Positions 45,495 to 54,937 of a stretch of 64,000 bases of DNA are shown here, one piece after another (position 1 is the first letter of the stretch; each line of letters opens with the position of its first letter). The stretch spans positions 1 to 64,000 of the forward strand of contig JADJSV010000004.1 in assembly GCA_016711505.1 (NCBI GenBank), written 5' to 3'. The DNA comes from Bacteroidota bacterium (lineage in GTDB: Bacteria; Bacteroidota; Bacteroidia; AKYH767-A; 2013-40CM-41-45). Below the pieces are notes generated by a model, which worked only from the letters and a program-made list of their open reading frames with translations, searched no databases and was not told where the DNA came from. A program made the position numbers and the translations under genes.

Positions 45495-47924
45495 CTATTT
45501 TAGAGTGGTTAACTCTGATCTTAATTGAGCGTACGCCTGACTGGTTCTTGATTCGATTTCAATGAGTAATTCATCAACCGCAGGTTCCTTCAATTCTTTC
45601 TCATTCATCAACTCAACTTTCGAAAGTGCATTCTGTATTTCTGACATGCCCATGTAGCCAAATGAAGGTTTGATTCTGTGTGCAACTTTTCTGAACTCAT
45701 CCCAGTTTTTATTTTTGAAATGTTCATACATTTCAGTTATTGCTTCCGGAGTTTTATTCAGAAACATTTCTATCATCTCAATTACAAATGCTTCATTACC
45801 TTCTGCAATTTGCTTGAGATAATTAAGATTTATTTTTGGTGCATTCAGGAAGTGATTGATCGCTTCTTTATGAGGTACAGCCGGTTTTGATTGCCCGATT
45901 GTAGCACCCGTCTGGCCTCCCTGATTTGATTGATTATTTAATTTCACTTCCGCTGTTTTTTGCTCAAAATGAGTATTTTGAACTTGTTTCAACGAAGGAT
46001 TGTGACTTTGGGTTAGCGCAATTATCTTTTTCTTTAAATCAAGTGGATCGAATGGTTTGTTGATATGATCATTCATTCCGTGATCTTTGCATTTCTGCTT
46101 TTCTGATGCCGTTGCATGTGCTGTCATTGCCATTATTGGTACCGAGCAAAATGGCTCCGGTAACGTTGTCCTGATGGTTTTTGAAGCAGTTAATCCATCC
46201 ATAATGGGCATTTGTATGTCCATCAGAATCAAGTCATAACGCTCATTTTTCGCAAACCTGATCGCTTCTTCCCCATTATCGGCAAAATCGATCGTTGTTT
46301 GCCAGTCAGAGAATATCTTCCTCACTATCAATTGATTAATCTTATTATCCTCTGCAATTAAAATTCTGAGGTGAGAGATACTATACTCACTGTCTTTTTG
46401 AATTTCTACTTTTTTAATGGATTCAATTATCGGATAGACGATATGAAATGAAAAAGTTGTGCCTATTCCTGATTTACTCTTGACCGAAATCTCCCCTTCC
46501 TGAAGCTCAATGAGTTTTTTTACGATCGTCAGCCCTAAACCTGTTCCACCAAATTTTCTGGTCGTATCTGAACTAGCCTGAGTAAAACTATCAAAAATAG
46601 TGGCTATGCTTTTTTCAGGAATTCCAATTCCGGAATCTTTTATTTCAAATTGGACAGTGACTTTGTTATTCACTTTCTGACCGACTCTGGCAATGATCCT
46701 CACTTCACCCTTTTCAGTGAACTTGATCGCATTGCTGATCAGATTATTTATGATCTGTGAAAGTCGGGTAGGGTCGCCACTGATAGTAGCCGGAAGTTTA
46801 GGATCTACTTCTGATACTAGTTGAATTCCTTTTTCATCGGCCTTGGCCTGAAATAATTCTATGGCATGCTTCACTGATTGATTAATATTGAACGGTACTT
46901 CTTCGAATGTCATTTTACCGGTTTCTATCTTTGAAAAATCAAGAATGTCGTCGATGATCACCATAAGATTGTCTGAACACATTTTAATTGAACTCAGGTA
47001 ACCTGATTGTTCTTCATTAAGATTTGTATTCAGCAAAATGCGGGTAAGTTCAATGATATCGTTCATAGGTGTACGGATCTCATGACTCATATTGGCAAGA
47101 AAATTTTCTTTGATCTTTGCTGTTTCTTCTGCTAATTGTTTGGCATTTTCCAGCTGCTCCAGAATCTTTTTGTGAGCCGTAACATCCGCTGCAATACCTA
47201 TAACTCCGATGATTGTATTTTCATTATCTCTGATAGAAGTATAAAAGATCTCGAAGTATTTATTTTCCCACTCCGCAACGATCTTTACTTCTTGTCCTTC
47301 CAATGCCTTATGAAAATACTCAAGCTGAATCGGAATATCTTTTGAAAAATTCGCTAAGGGTTGATTGATAAATTTTTCTTTATCAATTTTTAATTCCTCC
47401 AGACCTTTTCCTTCAAAAAGTGTGAACTCACTGTTTTTATTTAAAGCAAATAATATAATAGGAGCATTGGCAACAACAGCCTTTAACTGGTTTTGAGTTG
47501 TGCTTAATTGTAATTCAAGTTCACGCTGACGAGATGCCTGTTCTTTTAAGTTAACCATGTATCGCACACTTTGTGCAATTCCGTCGCCTGTCAGAAGATC
47601 TTTCGGAATGTAATCGTTCGCTCCGGTCTTCATTGCTTCAACGGCAATTTTCTCATCACCCTGACTGGTAACGATAATGATAGGGGATTGATTACCTGCT
47701 TTACGGATTTCTTTTAAAAGGTCAATACCTGTTCCGCCCGGTAAATTGTAGTCAAGGAAAATACAATCGTACTCCTGATTTTGTGTCGCAGCTTTTCCAC
47801 TTTCATGGTCTTCTGCAAAATATAAATCGTGATTAATGCTTGCACTTTTTAATGCCTTCTTAATGATCAACCGATCCAACTCGTCGTCCTCGACAACAAG
47901 TATCTGAAATTTTCTATCTGCCAT
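45495..47924 (-). CDS. Hybrid histidine kinase: REC-PAS-HisKA-HATPase-REC-Hpt
   Basis: 809 residues, no membrane segment, so a cytoplasmic phosphorelay protein. N-terminal receiver at 1-125 (Asp58 in CIFLDYNLPGG), PAS at about 140-255, coiled-coil linker, HisKA with FLANMSHEIRTPM (His281), HATPase with N, G1 and G2 boxes (IINNLISNAIKFTEKGE, DSGIGIPEK, FGGTGLGLTI), a second receiver at about 530-650 (ILMDIQMPIMDG) and a C-terminal Hpt domain (VAHRIKPSFGYMG). The input is probably the N-terminal receiver plus PAS, so it may itself be fed by another kinase. The single-domain regulator downstream is the likely output. Confidence 0.93.
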   Translation of the reverse strand: MADRKFQILVVEDDELDRLIIKKALKSASINHDLYFAEDHESGKAATQNQEYDCIFLDYNLPGGTGIDLLKEIRKAGNQSPIIIVTSQGDEKIAVEAMKTGANDYIPKDLLTGDGIAQSVRYMVNLKEQASRQRELELQLSTTQNQLKAVVANAPIILFALNKNSEFTLFEGKGLEELKIDKEKFINQPLANFSKDIPIQLEYFHKALEGQEVKIVAEWENKYFEIFYTSIRDNENTIIGVIGIAADVTAHKKILEQLENAKQLAEETAKIKENFLANMSHEIRTPMNDIIELTRILLNTNLNEEQSGYLSSIKMCSDNLMVIIDDILDFSKIETGKMTFEEVPFNINQSVKHAIELFQAKADEKGIQLVSEVDPKLPATISGDPTRLSQIINNLISNAIKFTEKGEVRIIARVGQKVNNKVTVQFEIKDSGIGIPEKSIATIFDSFTQASSDTTRKFGGTGLGLTIVKKLIELQEGEISVKSKSGIGTTFSFHIVYPIIESIKKVEIQKDSEYSISHLRILIAEDNKINQLIVRKIFSDWQTTIDFADNGEEAIRFAKNERYDLILMDIQMPIMDGLTASKTIRTTLPEPFCSVPIMAMTAHATASEKQKCKDHGMNDHINKPFDPLDLKKKIIALTQSHNPSLKQVQNTHFEQKTAEVKLNNQSNQGGQTGATIGQSKPAVPHKEAINHFLNAPKINLNYLKQIAEGNEAFVIEMIEMFLNKTPEAITEMYEHFKNKNWDEFRKVAHRIKPSFGYMGMSEIQNALSKVELMNEKELKEPAVDELLIEIESRTSQAYAQLRSELTTLK

Positions 47925-48257
47925 TTGTAAATATGTTTATGCCCATGTTTTGTAAGCATAATATTTTACTCTGATGGCTGTTTTACGTTGAGGACAAAAG
48001 TTTAGAAACCTTACGTTTTTAAGCAGGAATTAGGGAAAATCAGATAGTTTCTTGCGTTTTTTTGGTAAGTAGCAATTGGTGAGTGGTAAGGAGCAATAGG
48101 TACCTAAATGTCAATACTTTCTTTTAGCATCTGTATTGATTGGATTCACAATTTGAAACTAGTGCGAATTGCCACTCATCATTGAACACTCACCATAAAA
48201 AGAAATTTCTAACATACTAGTAACTGGTGCTACTTACCACTCACCAATTACTACAAA
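47925..48257. repeat. Intergenic gap with widely spaced inverted repeat
   Basis: 333 bp without a gene. Arms at 48065-48090 and 48233-48254 share the reverse-complementary word CTTACCACTCACCAATT, separated by about 140 bp. Inside are further partial copies (CACTCACCAT near 48188). This resembles the window's other word-based intergenic repeats. The promoter of the hybrid kinase gene must lie in the left part; I cannot identify it. Confidence 0.6.
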
Positions 48258-49632
48258 CTACTTCTGCACAAAAAAGAAATCAATCAAATCAAAAAACTGC
48301 TGTACACTATACGGCGATTTTTGTGACATATATTCATCAATAGCAGCGGAGATCTCTTTTGGTGTAATGTATCCGTTTAGATCAACATCTAATCGGCGAT
48401 AAATTCCAGGGATCACTGTGTGTTCTTCAGGATTTGCAGCAGCTCTGTCAGACGACCATTTTTGTTCAACATCCGGTTTACGTTCTGCAAGTTTGTCGAA
48501 TGCTCTCAGGTATTCGATCACGGCAGGTAATGCTGCCAAGGGAATCCTTTCTGAAAGCTTCTTCGATCATTTCTTCTGTAATGGTTACGCCTTCTTCATT
48601 GACAACTGCGTATGCAGCACTGTTCAATTCAAGATCGCGGTAGTCAGGAATTCCATCATCATCTTTATCCAATGGTTTTCCATTCACGTCGACTTGATTA
48701 GAAGCCGGAGTTGCAGAGGAATCATCACGCACATCCGGAATTCCATCTCCATCGGCATCGTCACTTGTCAGCTCTTCGAAGTTGACTCCACGTACATCAG
48801 GAACATAGTTGTAACGGCTGTTCTTTCTGTCTCTTTCAGCACCAAAATCAAATCTGAATGCAATAGATGTAAAGAAGAATTTATCTTTTTTATCGTTGCC
48901 CTGACGTCCTTCAATTCCTTCAGGAGTAATCCCATCGATATAATCTGTATTCGTTGTGTGAAGAATTGAACTGAAGTCAAGTGAACATTTGTTTCCTATC
49001 TTAAACCGAACCCCGGCACCAACCGGAAAACCAATTGCTGATTCTTTATACTTTCCAAAGCCATCGATATTTGCATCACGAAGACTTGTTTCGTATGAAT
49101 AATCTCTGCGTGTAGCAGGTGAACCTGAATTATTTCCGGATTCAGGAGCGTTTCTTACTGAACCATCATTCCAGTAATAATAGAAATTACCATTCGCATC
49201 AAACAAATCTGTTTTAGATCGGAATGAAATGTATTCAACTCCGGCAGTTACATAGGGAAACAAGACCTGATCACTTCTTTTCTTGCTGACCAGTTCGTAT
49301 CGGACACGCAAACTTTGTGAAAAAACTGAAGCTCTGAAATTAGAATGTTTGTCGACAGTGTTTTCTTCTCCTGTCATTCTTCCTGAGAGGAAAAACAGTC
49401 CAAACGATAATGGACCATCAGTATGATTCTGGATGCTGAATTCCAGACCTGAATTTGCTGTCAATGGTTGATTGAGTCTGTTATAACCAATGTCTCCATT
49501 GAAATTCATTACGCCCTGAGAAATGCTGAGCACAGGTAATTTAAAGGAACTTTTTTTTGGTGCTTCTTGTGCAGAAGAATTATTTGTAATGAAAAAAGTT
49601 AATGCTAAAGAGCAGGTGAGGAGTATTCGCAT
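48258..49632 (-). pseudogene. Outer-membrane barrel with TSP3 and EF-hand motifs, one frameshift
   Basis: Signal peptide MRILLTCSLALTFFITNNSSA, then a barrel-like domain (about 25-280; GVMNFNGDIGYNRLNQPL, YVTAGVEYISFRSKTD, FPVGAGVRFKIG). Next are thrombospondin-type-3 calcium motifs (DADGDGIPDVRDD, DKDDDGIPDYRD). The frame breaks near 48535: AFRKDSL continues as AALPAVIEYLRAFDKLAE in the +1 frame if one C of a CCC is removed. The C-terminal part carries an EF-hand-like loop (DVDLNGYITPKEISAAI). Restored length is about 458 residues. It is probably a calcium-binding outer-membrane protein whose role is unknown. The SPOR-like gene lies 26 bp upstream, so they may be co-transcribed. Confidence 0.75.
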
Positions 49633-49658
49633 TGTGTGGTTATTAGTAATCTCTGATT

Positions 49659-50885
49659 CTATTGATTGATTTTTTTATTTGCCTGAGCCTGATTGACCGG
49701 TATTCTTTCACCATTATCATATGCAACGATGAATGCATCTTTTACCAGTTCCTTTGTCTTTATGCCGAATGCTTTTGCCTCTTCATAAGAAGAAAAACTT
49801 CCGATAATATATTTCTTCCAGCCTTCATGATTTGTCAATTCGACATTGTCTGTAACCTTGTATTTCTTTTCGAAGAACTGACCATTTCGCGCCGGACTCT
49901 TTCTCGTTGCACAGATCTGGACTTTGTAAAAGATTCCTGTTTGTGGCGCCGGCAGATTCAGGTCAACATTTGCAGTTGTTGCACTTGCCGTTGTATTATT
50001 ACTTTCTAATGCTTTAGCAGCCATAAGTTGTCTTTCATTTTCACTGCTGATCAATGCATCAATAATTGAATCGGGAGTTGCGTCATCAGCAATTACTTCT
50101 GCACTTCTTTCTGATTCAGATTTGTTTTCATCTGTACCATATACAAGCATTCCATTTATCTCCGGAGCAGTTTTGGATGAAGATGAATGTACCAGATAAG
50201 AAATGGTAAACGACGATTCAGTTGGAAAGGTTGTCCAGGAAAACACTGCTTTCTGTCCTTCAAAAGTGAAAGTCGAACCAAATGTTTCAATAGCAGATGC
50301 ATTAAAATTGACCGGAATATCATCAATAAACTGAGCACCGCTTGTTTCCTGATTAGGATGAATGGTCAACTCAACTCTGTATTCCCCTTTGTCAGGATTA
50401 ACACTGATTAATTTCCTTTCTACGTTTGGTCTGTTTTGAGCCTCAATTGCTGAATTGCTTACAGTAATTTCAATCGGGTCTAATGCAAGCTTCTGAGTTT
50501 TTTCATCCTGGATATAATAGAAAAGTCCATTCACAACTTGTTTGCCATCAATGTTGTCCGAAACTTTTACTTTGTATGAAACAGAAAATACTTCATCAGC
50601 AGGGAGGGAGATCCAGATAAATTTTGCACTCTCTTCGTCATTGATGAATTGTGCCTTCTTAGTGTCAATTGCCTCTGCAGTAAATCCTTTCGGAAGAAAT
50701 TGTTGCAAACGGGCGAAGCCGGTTTGTTTTCCCTTATGAACTGTGAGGGTAACGGTAAATTCAGTTCCCGGTTTTACTTCTGTGGGAAAAGACTGTTCAA
50801 CAAAAATACTTGATTCAGGAGTAACGAAGATCGATGCAATAAAGATCGATAATGCCGAGGCAAACAGGAGTACGATTTTAATCAT
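49659..50885 (-). CDS. Exported protein with C-terminal SPOR-like domain
   Basis: 408 residues. N-terminal signal or anchor (IVLLFASALSIFIASIFV). Two tandem Ig-like or DUF11-like segments with parallel motifs (GFARLQQFLPKGFTAEAID / GAQFIDDIPVNFNASAIE, each followed by FIWISLPADE / FSWTTFPTES). A low-complexity linker (about 285-320) leads to a SPOR-like end (FYKVQICATRKSPA, GWKKYIIGSFSSYEEAKAF, DAFIVAYDNG). SPOR domains bind denuded peptidoglycan at division sites. The tandem segments suggest an internal duplication. Neighbouring the outer-membrane barrel gene, it may link that protein to the cell wall (inference). Confidence 0.75.
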   Translation of the reverse strand: MIKIVLLFASALSIFIASIFVTPESSIFVEQSFPTEVKPGTEFTVTLTVHKGKQTGFARLQQFLPKGFTAEAIDTKKAQFINDEESAKFIWISLPADEVFSVSYKVKVSDNIDGKQVVNGLFYYIQDEKTQKLALDPIEITVSNSAIEAQNRPNVERKLISVNPDKGEYRVELTIHPNQETSGAQFIDDIPVNFNASAIETFGSTFTFEGQKAVFSWTTFPTESSFTISYLVHSSSSKTAPEINGMLVYGTDENKSESERSAEVIADDATPDSIIDALISSENERQLMAAKALESNNTTASATTANVDLNLPAPQTGIFYKVQICATRKSPARNGQFFEKKYKVTDNVELTNHEGWKKYIIGSFSSYEEAKAFGIKTKELVKDAFIVAYDNGERIPVNQAQANKKINQ

Positions 50886-50990
50886 TGGGCTTGAATATTA
50901 TTCAGGCCTCAAATTAGCTTAACAAATGAAACTTCTCCGAATGAAAATGATGCAGTTATCCAATGTCAAATGTTGATAACCACTCGCTTA

Positions 50991-51698
50991 TCAGAAGTTC
51001 GGTTTCAGTAAGTATCTGCTGTAAAAATCATTGATGTGTTTTACCGCGTGGTCCGCGTCATCAGCAAGGAAGACGAGGTCGAGGTCGGCAGGATTGATCA
51101 TTTTTTCAGCAACCAAAACTGTCTTGATCCAGTCGAAAAGTCCGGCCCAATATTCTTTTCCGGCCAGAACGATCGGAAATTTTCCAATCTTTTTAGTCTG
51201 AATCAACGTCAATGCCTCAAACAATTCATCCATTGTTCCAAATCCTCCGGGCAAAACAACAAAGCCTTGAGCATACTTAATGAACATCAATTTACGCACG
51301 AAAAAATAGTCGAAAGTGATCAACTTATCAGGATCGATATAAGGATTTGAACTTTGCTCAAAAGGTAATTCTATGTTTAATCCAACCGATTTCCCACCGG
51401 CCGTTTTCGCTCCCTTATTTGCGGCTTCCATAATTCCGGGTCCACCTCCGGTGATGATACCGTAGCCTTCTTTTGTCAACTTGAAAGCAATTTCTTCCGC
51501 GAGATGATAGAAGTGATGATCCGGACTTGTTCTCGCTGAACCGAATATAGAAACACAAGGTCCGATCTTACTAAGCTTTTCAAAACCATCTACAAATTCA
51601 GACATGATCTTGAAGATCTGCCATGTATCGTGAGCTTTAATTTCCTGCCAGTCTTTATCCGAAAACGCACGTCGGATTTTTAATTCATCGTAATTCAT
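50991..51698 (-). CDS. LOG-family nucleotide phosphoribohydrolase
   Basis: 235 residues from the ATG at 51698 (MNYDELKIRRAF); an upstream TTG would add only 10 unlikely residues. Hallmarks: SIFGSARTSPD, GYGIITGGGPGIMEAANKGA and the catalytic PGGFGTMDELFEAL. LOG proteins cleave cytokinin riboside 5'-monophosphates or, in bacteria such as E. coli PpnN, nucleoside monophosphates to base plus ribose 5-phosphate. It is often annotated TIGR00730 family Rossmann-fold protein. The gap to the uvrA stop holds a large inverted repeat. Confidence 0.92.
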   Translation of the reverse strand: MNYDELKIRRAFSDKDWQEIKAHDTWQIFKIMSEFVDGFEKLSKIGPCVSIFGSARTSPDHHFYHLAEEIAFKLTKEGYGIITGGGPGIMEAANKGAKTAGGKSVGLNIELPFEQSSNPYIDPDKLITFDYFFVRKLMFIKYAQGFVVLPGGFGTMDELFEALTLIQTKKIGKFPIVLAGKEYWAGLFDWIKTVLVAEKMINPADLDLVFLADDADHAVKHINDFYSRYLLKPNF

Positions 51699-51730
51699 TG
51701 AGGTGTTTTTATGTTTTTTAATCGGCAATC

Positions 51731-51838
51731 ACCTTTGACCTTTGACCCTTGACCTATTTATAATCTGTAAATAGGTCAAGGGTCAAAGGTCAAGGGTCAC
51801 GATGTTGAGGTGTAGTCTGCAGACTACACCCCAACATC
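51731..51838. repeat. Double hairpin of GGTCAAR heptamers and GTGTAGTC palindrome
   Basis: First hairpin: 51731-51760 (CCTTTGACCTTTGACC and on) pairs with 51768-51796, arms of about 28 bp built from the 7-bp word GGTCAAA/G, 7-nt loop. Second hairpin: 51801-51838, arms GATGTTGAGGTGTAGTCT and AGACTACACCCCAACATC around a GC centre. The second shares its GGTGTAGTC/GACTACACC core with 4831-4869. The element fills the uvrA-LOG gap. Confidence 0.88.
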
Positions 51839-51847
51839 GGATAAGCC

Positions 51848-54718
51848 CTAGTTTAACGCAGCCTTCTTCCTAAGGTTGCCTGTTTTTTGTGTAATAGAAA
51901 GTTCTGTTTTGAGAAATTCTGCTGTAATGCTGTCTTTATTTTTAATGATCTCTCTTGGAGTTCCTTCACAAATAATTGTACCACCACGAACGCCACCTTC
52001 CGGACCAAGATCAAAAATGTAATCTGATGCTTTTATCATATCCATGTTATGTTCTATGACCATAACAGTATTTCCTTTGTCTACTAATCGATTAAGGACA
52101 TCAAGTAAAATACTTACATCTTCAAAATGCAATCCTGTTGTAGGTTCATCTAAAATATAAAACGTATTGCCGGTATCCCGCTTCGATAATTCTGATGCCA
52201 GTTTTACACGTTGTGCTTCACCACCACTTAAGGTTGTGCTCTGCTGTCCAAGTGTAACGTAGCCTAATCCAACTTCTGCAAGCGTTTTAATTTTCTGTAA
52301 AATATGCGGCATGTTCGTAAAGAAATTTACTGCTTCTTCAATACTCATGTCCAGAATGTCGCTGATCGATTTTCCTCTGTATCTTATTTCGAGCGTCTCA
52401 CGGTTGTATCTTTTACCACGACATGTTTCACATTCTACATACACATCAGGAAGAAAATTCATTTCTATAACACGCATTCCGCCGCCCTGACAAGTTTCGC
52501 ATCGACCGCCTTTTACATTGAAAGAAAAACGACCGGGCTGATACCCTCTGATCGCTGCTTCGGGAAGTTGAGCAAATAAATTTCTGATGTCTGTAAATAC
52601 TCCAGTATAAGTTGCAGGATTTGAACGGGGCGTTCTTCCAATTGGTGACTGATCTATCTCAATCACTTTGTCGACGTGTTGTAATCCTTTAATTGTTTTA
52701 TACGGTAATGGCTTCTGAACAGAATTATAAAAATGCTGATTCAAAATAGGGTAGAGGGTTTCATTGATCAAAGAAGATTTTCCACTTCCGGAAACACCCG
52801 TTACACATATCAGTTTTCTTAATGGAATTTTTATACTTACGTTTTTAAGGTTATGTCCTGTAGCATCTTTTAATTCAATGTACTTGCCATTTCCTTCTCT
52901 GTATTTCAGAGGTGCAAAAATTGATTTTCGCTCACTAAGATAATCTGTTGTAAGTCCCGGTTGCTTCATGATCTCTTCCGGTGTGCCTTGTGCAACAATC
53001 TGACCGCCATGTACACCGGCTCCCGGACCAAGATCGATCACATAATCAGCAGCAAGAATTGTTTCTTTATCATGTTCTACTACTATAACAGTATTCCCTG
53101 CATCGCGTAATTCCTGTAAGGATTTTATAAGCCTTACATTATCCCGCTGATGTAAACCAATGCTTGGTTCATCAAGAATATAGAGTACTCCAACCAGTTG
53201 TGAACCGATCTGAGTAGCTAAACGGATCCGCTGTGTTTCGCCGCCACTCAGTGTTTTTGAACTTCTGTTTAGCGTGAGATAATCAAGTCCGACATCCAGC
53301 AAAAACTTAATCCGCTTTTTGATTTCTTTGATCACTTCTGTACCGATCTTTTTTTGCTTGACAGAAAGTTTGTCTTCCAGTTTCGAAAACCAATCACTCA
53401 GAATCTGAATATCAGTATTCGCTAATTCTGAAATATTCTTATTGTTGATCTTAAAATAAAGAGCTTCTTTTTTTAAACGGTCGCCTTTGCATTCAGGACA
53501 ACTAACATGTTGCATGAAACCCTGGATCCATCTTTTCATGGAAGGTGAAGCAGATTCATTTTCCTGATTAACAATGAAGTTAACGATGCCTTCGTAAGTC
53601 GATGGCTGATGATATGCACTTCCGGATTGATCGGATGCAACATTCAGTACATCATCACTTCCATATAAAATTATGTTCAGCGATTCCTCCGAAATTTCAT
53701 CCAGAGGAGTTGACATATTGAACTGATATTTTCTTCCTAATGCTATAAGTTGTTTGAAGATCCAGTTATCTTTCTGAGGACCTAAAGGAATTATTCCTCC
53801 TGCCTTAATAGTTTTTTTAAAATCAGGAATGATACTTTTAATATCAACTTCTGTAATTGTGCCAAGACCATTACAACGCTTGCACGCACCATAAGGCGAG
53901 TTGAAAGAAAATGTATTCGGTTGTGGTTCATCATATGAAATTCCCGAAGTAGGGCACATCAGATGACGACTGTAATAATTTTCTTTATCTTTTCCATTCT
54001 CAATGATCATGATCGAGCCTTTGCCTAGTTTCATGGCAAGTGTCAGTGATTCATTTAATCGTTGCTGAATTCCGGGACCAACTTCCAAACGGTCGATCAG
54101 TAATTCTATATCATGAGTTTTATATCTGTCAAGTTGTAATCCTTTTTTTAACTCAACCAGATTGCCATCGTTGCGGACACGTAAATATCCTTGTTGCGAG
54201 AGTTGCTCAAACAATTCACGGTAATGACCTTTTCTTGCTTTCACTAAAGGTGCAAGTAACATTATTTTTTTTCCGTTGAACTTCTGAATGATCAATTCAA
54301 TGATCTGTTCATCACTCAACTTGATCATCTTTTCACCGGTAACATAAGAATAAGCATCCGATGCCCGCGCAAAAAGTAGTCGCATGAAATCGTAGATCTC
54401 AGTTATTGTTCCTACTGTCGACCGCGGATTTAAATTTGTTGTTTTTTGTTCAATCGAAATGACCGGACTTAAGCCGTTGATCTTATCTACTTCAGGCCGT
54501 TCCATGTTTCCAAGAAATTGTCGCGCATAAGCAGAAAAACTTTCCAGGTATCTCCGCTGACCTTCTGCATAAATTGTATCAAAAGCCAGCGAAGATTTTC
54601 CACTTCCACTCAAACCTGTAATTACAACAAGTTGGTTTCTTGGAAAAGTAAGATCTATATTTTTTAAATTGTGTACACGCGCTCCATAAATCTCCAACAC
54701 CTCTGTTTCTTCCTGCAT
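51848..54718 (-). CDS. uvrA: Excinuclease ABC subunit A
   Basis: 956 residues from the ATG at 54718 (MQEETEVLEIYGARVHNLKN). DNA damage recognition ATPase of nucleotide excision repair. Walker A GLSGSGKSS at 35-43 and GVSGSGKSS in the second half; ABC signatures LSGGETQRI and LSGGEAQRV; KTTNLNPRSTVGT in the UvrB-binding region. The second zinc module is complete (CETCQGGG and CETCRGKR). The first has CPTSG then CKRCNG, so one of the usual four cysteines is replaced by Ser; I recall this variant from other Bacteroidota but cannot confirm it here. Divergent from porQ with a heptamer-type inverted repeat between them. Confidence 0.96.
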   Translation of the reverse strand: MQEETEVLEIYGARVHNLKNIDLTFPRNQLVVITGLSGSGKSSLAFDTIYAEGQRRYLESFSAYARQFLGNMERPEVDKINGLSPVISIEQKTTNLNPRSTVGTITEIYDFMRLLFARASDAYSYVTGEKMIKLSDEQIIELIIQKFNGKKIMLLAPLVKARKGHYRELFEQLSQQGYLRVRNDGNLVELKKGLQLDRYKTHDIELLIDRLEVGPGIQQRLNESLTLAMKLGKGSIMIIENGKDKENYYSRHLMCPTSGISYDEPQPNTFSFNSPYGACKRCNGLGTITEVDIKSIIPDFKKTIKAGGIIPLGPQKDNWIFKQLIALGRKYQFNMSTPLDEISEESLNIILYGSDDVLNVASDQSGSAYHQPSTYEGIVNFIVNQENESASPSMKRWIQGFMQHVSCPECKGDRLKKEALYFKINNKNISELANTDIQILSDWFSKLEDKLSVKQKKIGTEVIKEIKKRIKFLLDVGLDYLTLNRSSKTLSGGETQRIRLATQIGSQLVGVLYILDEPSIGLHQRDNVRLIKSLQELRDAGNTVIVVEHDKETILAADYVIDLGPGAGVHGGQIVAQGTPEEIMKQPGLTTDYLSERKSIFAPLKYREGNGKYIELKDATGHNLKNVSIKIPLRKLICVTGVSGSGKSSLINETLYPILNQHFYNSVQKPLPYKTIKGLQHVDKVIEIDQSPIGRTPRSNPATYTGVFTDIRNLFAQLPEAAIRGYQPGRFSFNVKGGRCETCQGGGMRVIEMNFLPDVYVECETCRGKRYNRETLEIRYRGKSISDILDMSIEEAVNFFTNMPHILQKIKTLAEVGLGYVTLGQQSTTLSGGEAQRVKLASELSKRDTGNTFYILDEPTTGLHFEDVSILLDVLNRLVDKGNTVMVIEHNMDMIKASDYIFDLGPEGGVRGGTIICEGTPREIIKNKDSITAEFLKTELSITQKTGNLRKKAALN

Positions 54719-54782
54719 ATTTTTTGATCTGAAATTTGAACATGCGAAGGTAAGGAATTTGTTAAGAAAAGATCCCATAGGA

Positions 54783-54838
54783 TTGTTTAATGTTTAATGC
54801 CGGGGAATCGCTGAGATTAGACTTTAAACATTAAACAA
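54783..54838. repeat. Inverted repeat of GTTTAAT heptamers
   Basis: TTGTTTAATGTTTAA (54783-54797) and its exact reverse complement (54824-54838), 26-nt loop. The arms are two copies of a 7-bp word. Located in the uvrA/porQ divergent region. Confidence 0.8.
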
Positions 54839-54937
54839 AAAGGGTCTAGAATAAAAAAAGTGTGTTGTATTTACCCCCAATTTAAAATAAAAGATACGTT
54901 TTCCCGTTACCACAAATATTCCTTTCTTTGCATGTAT

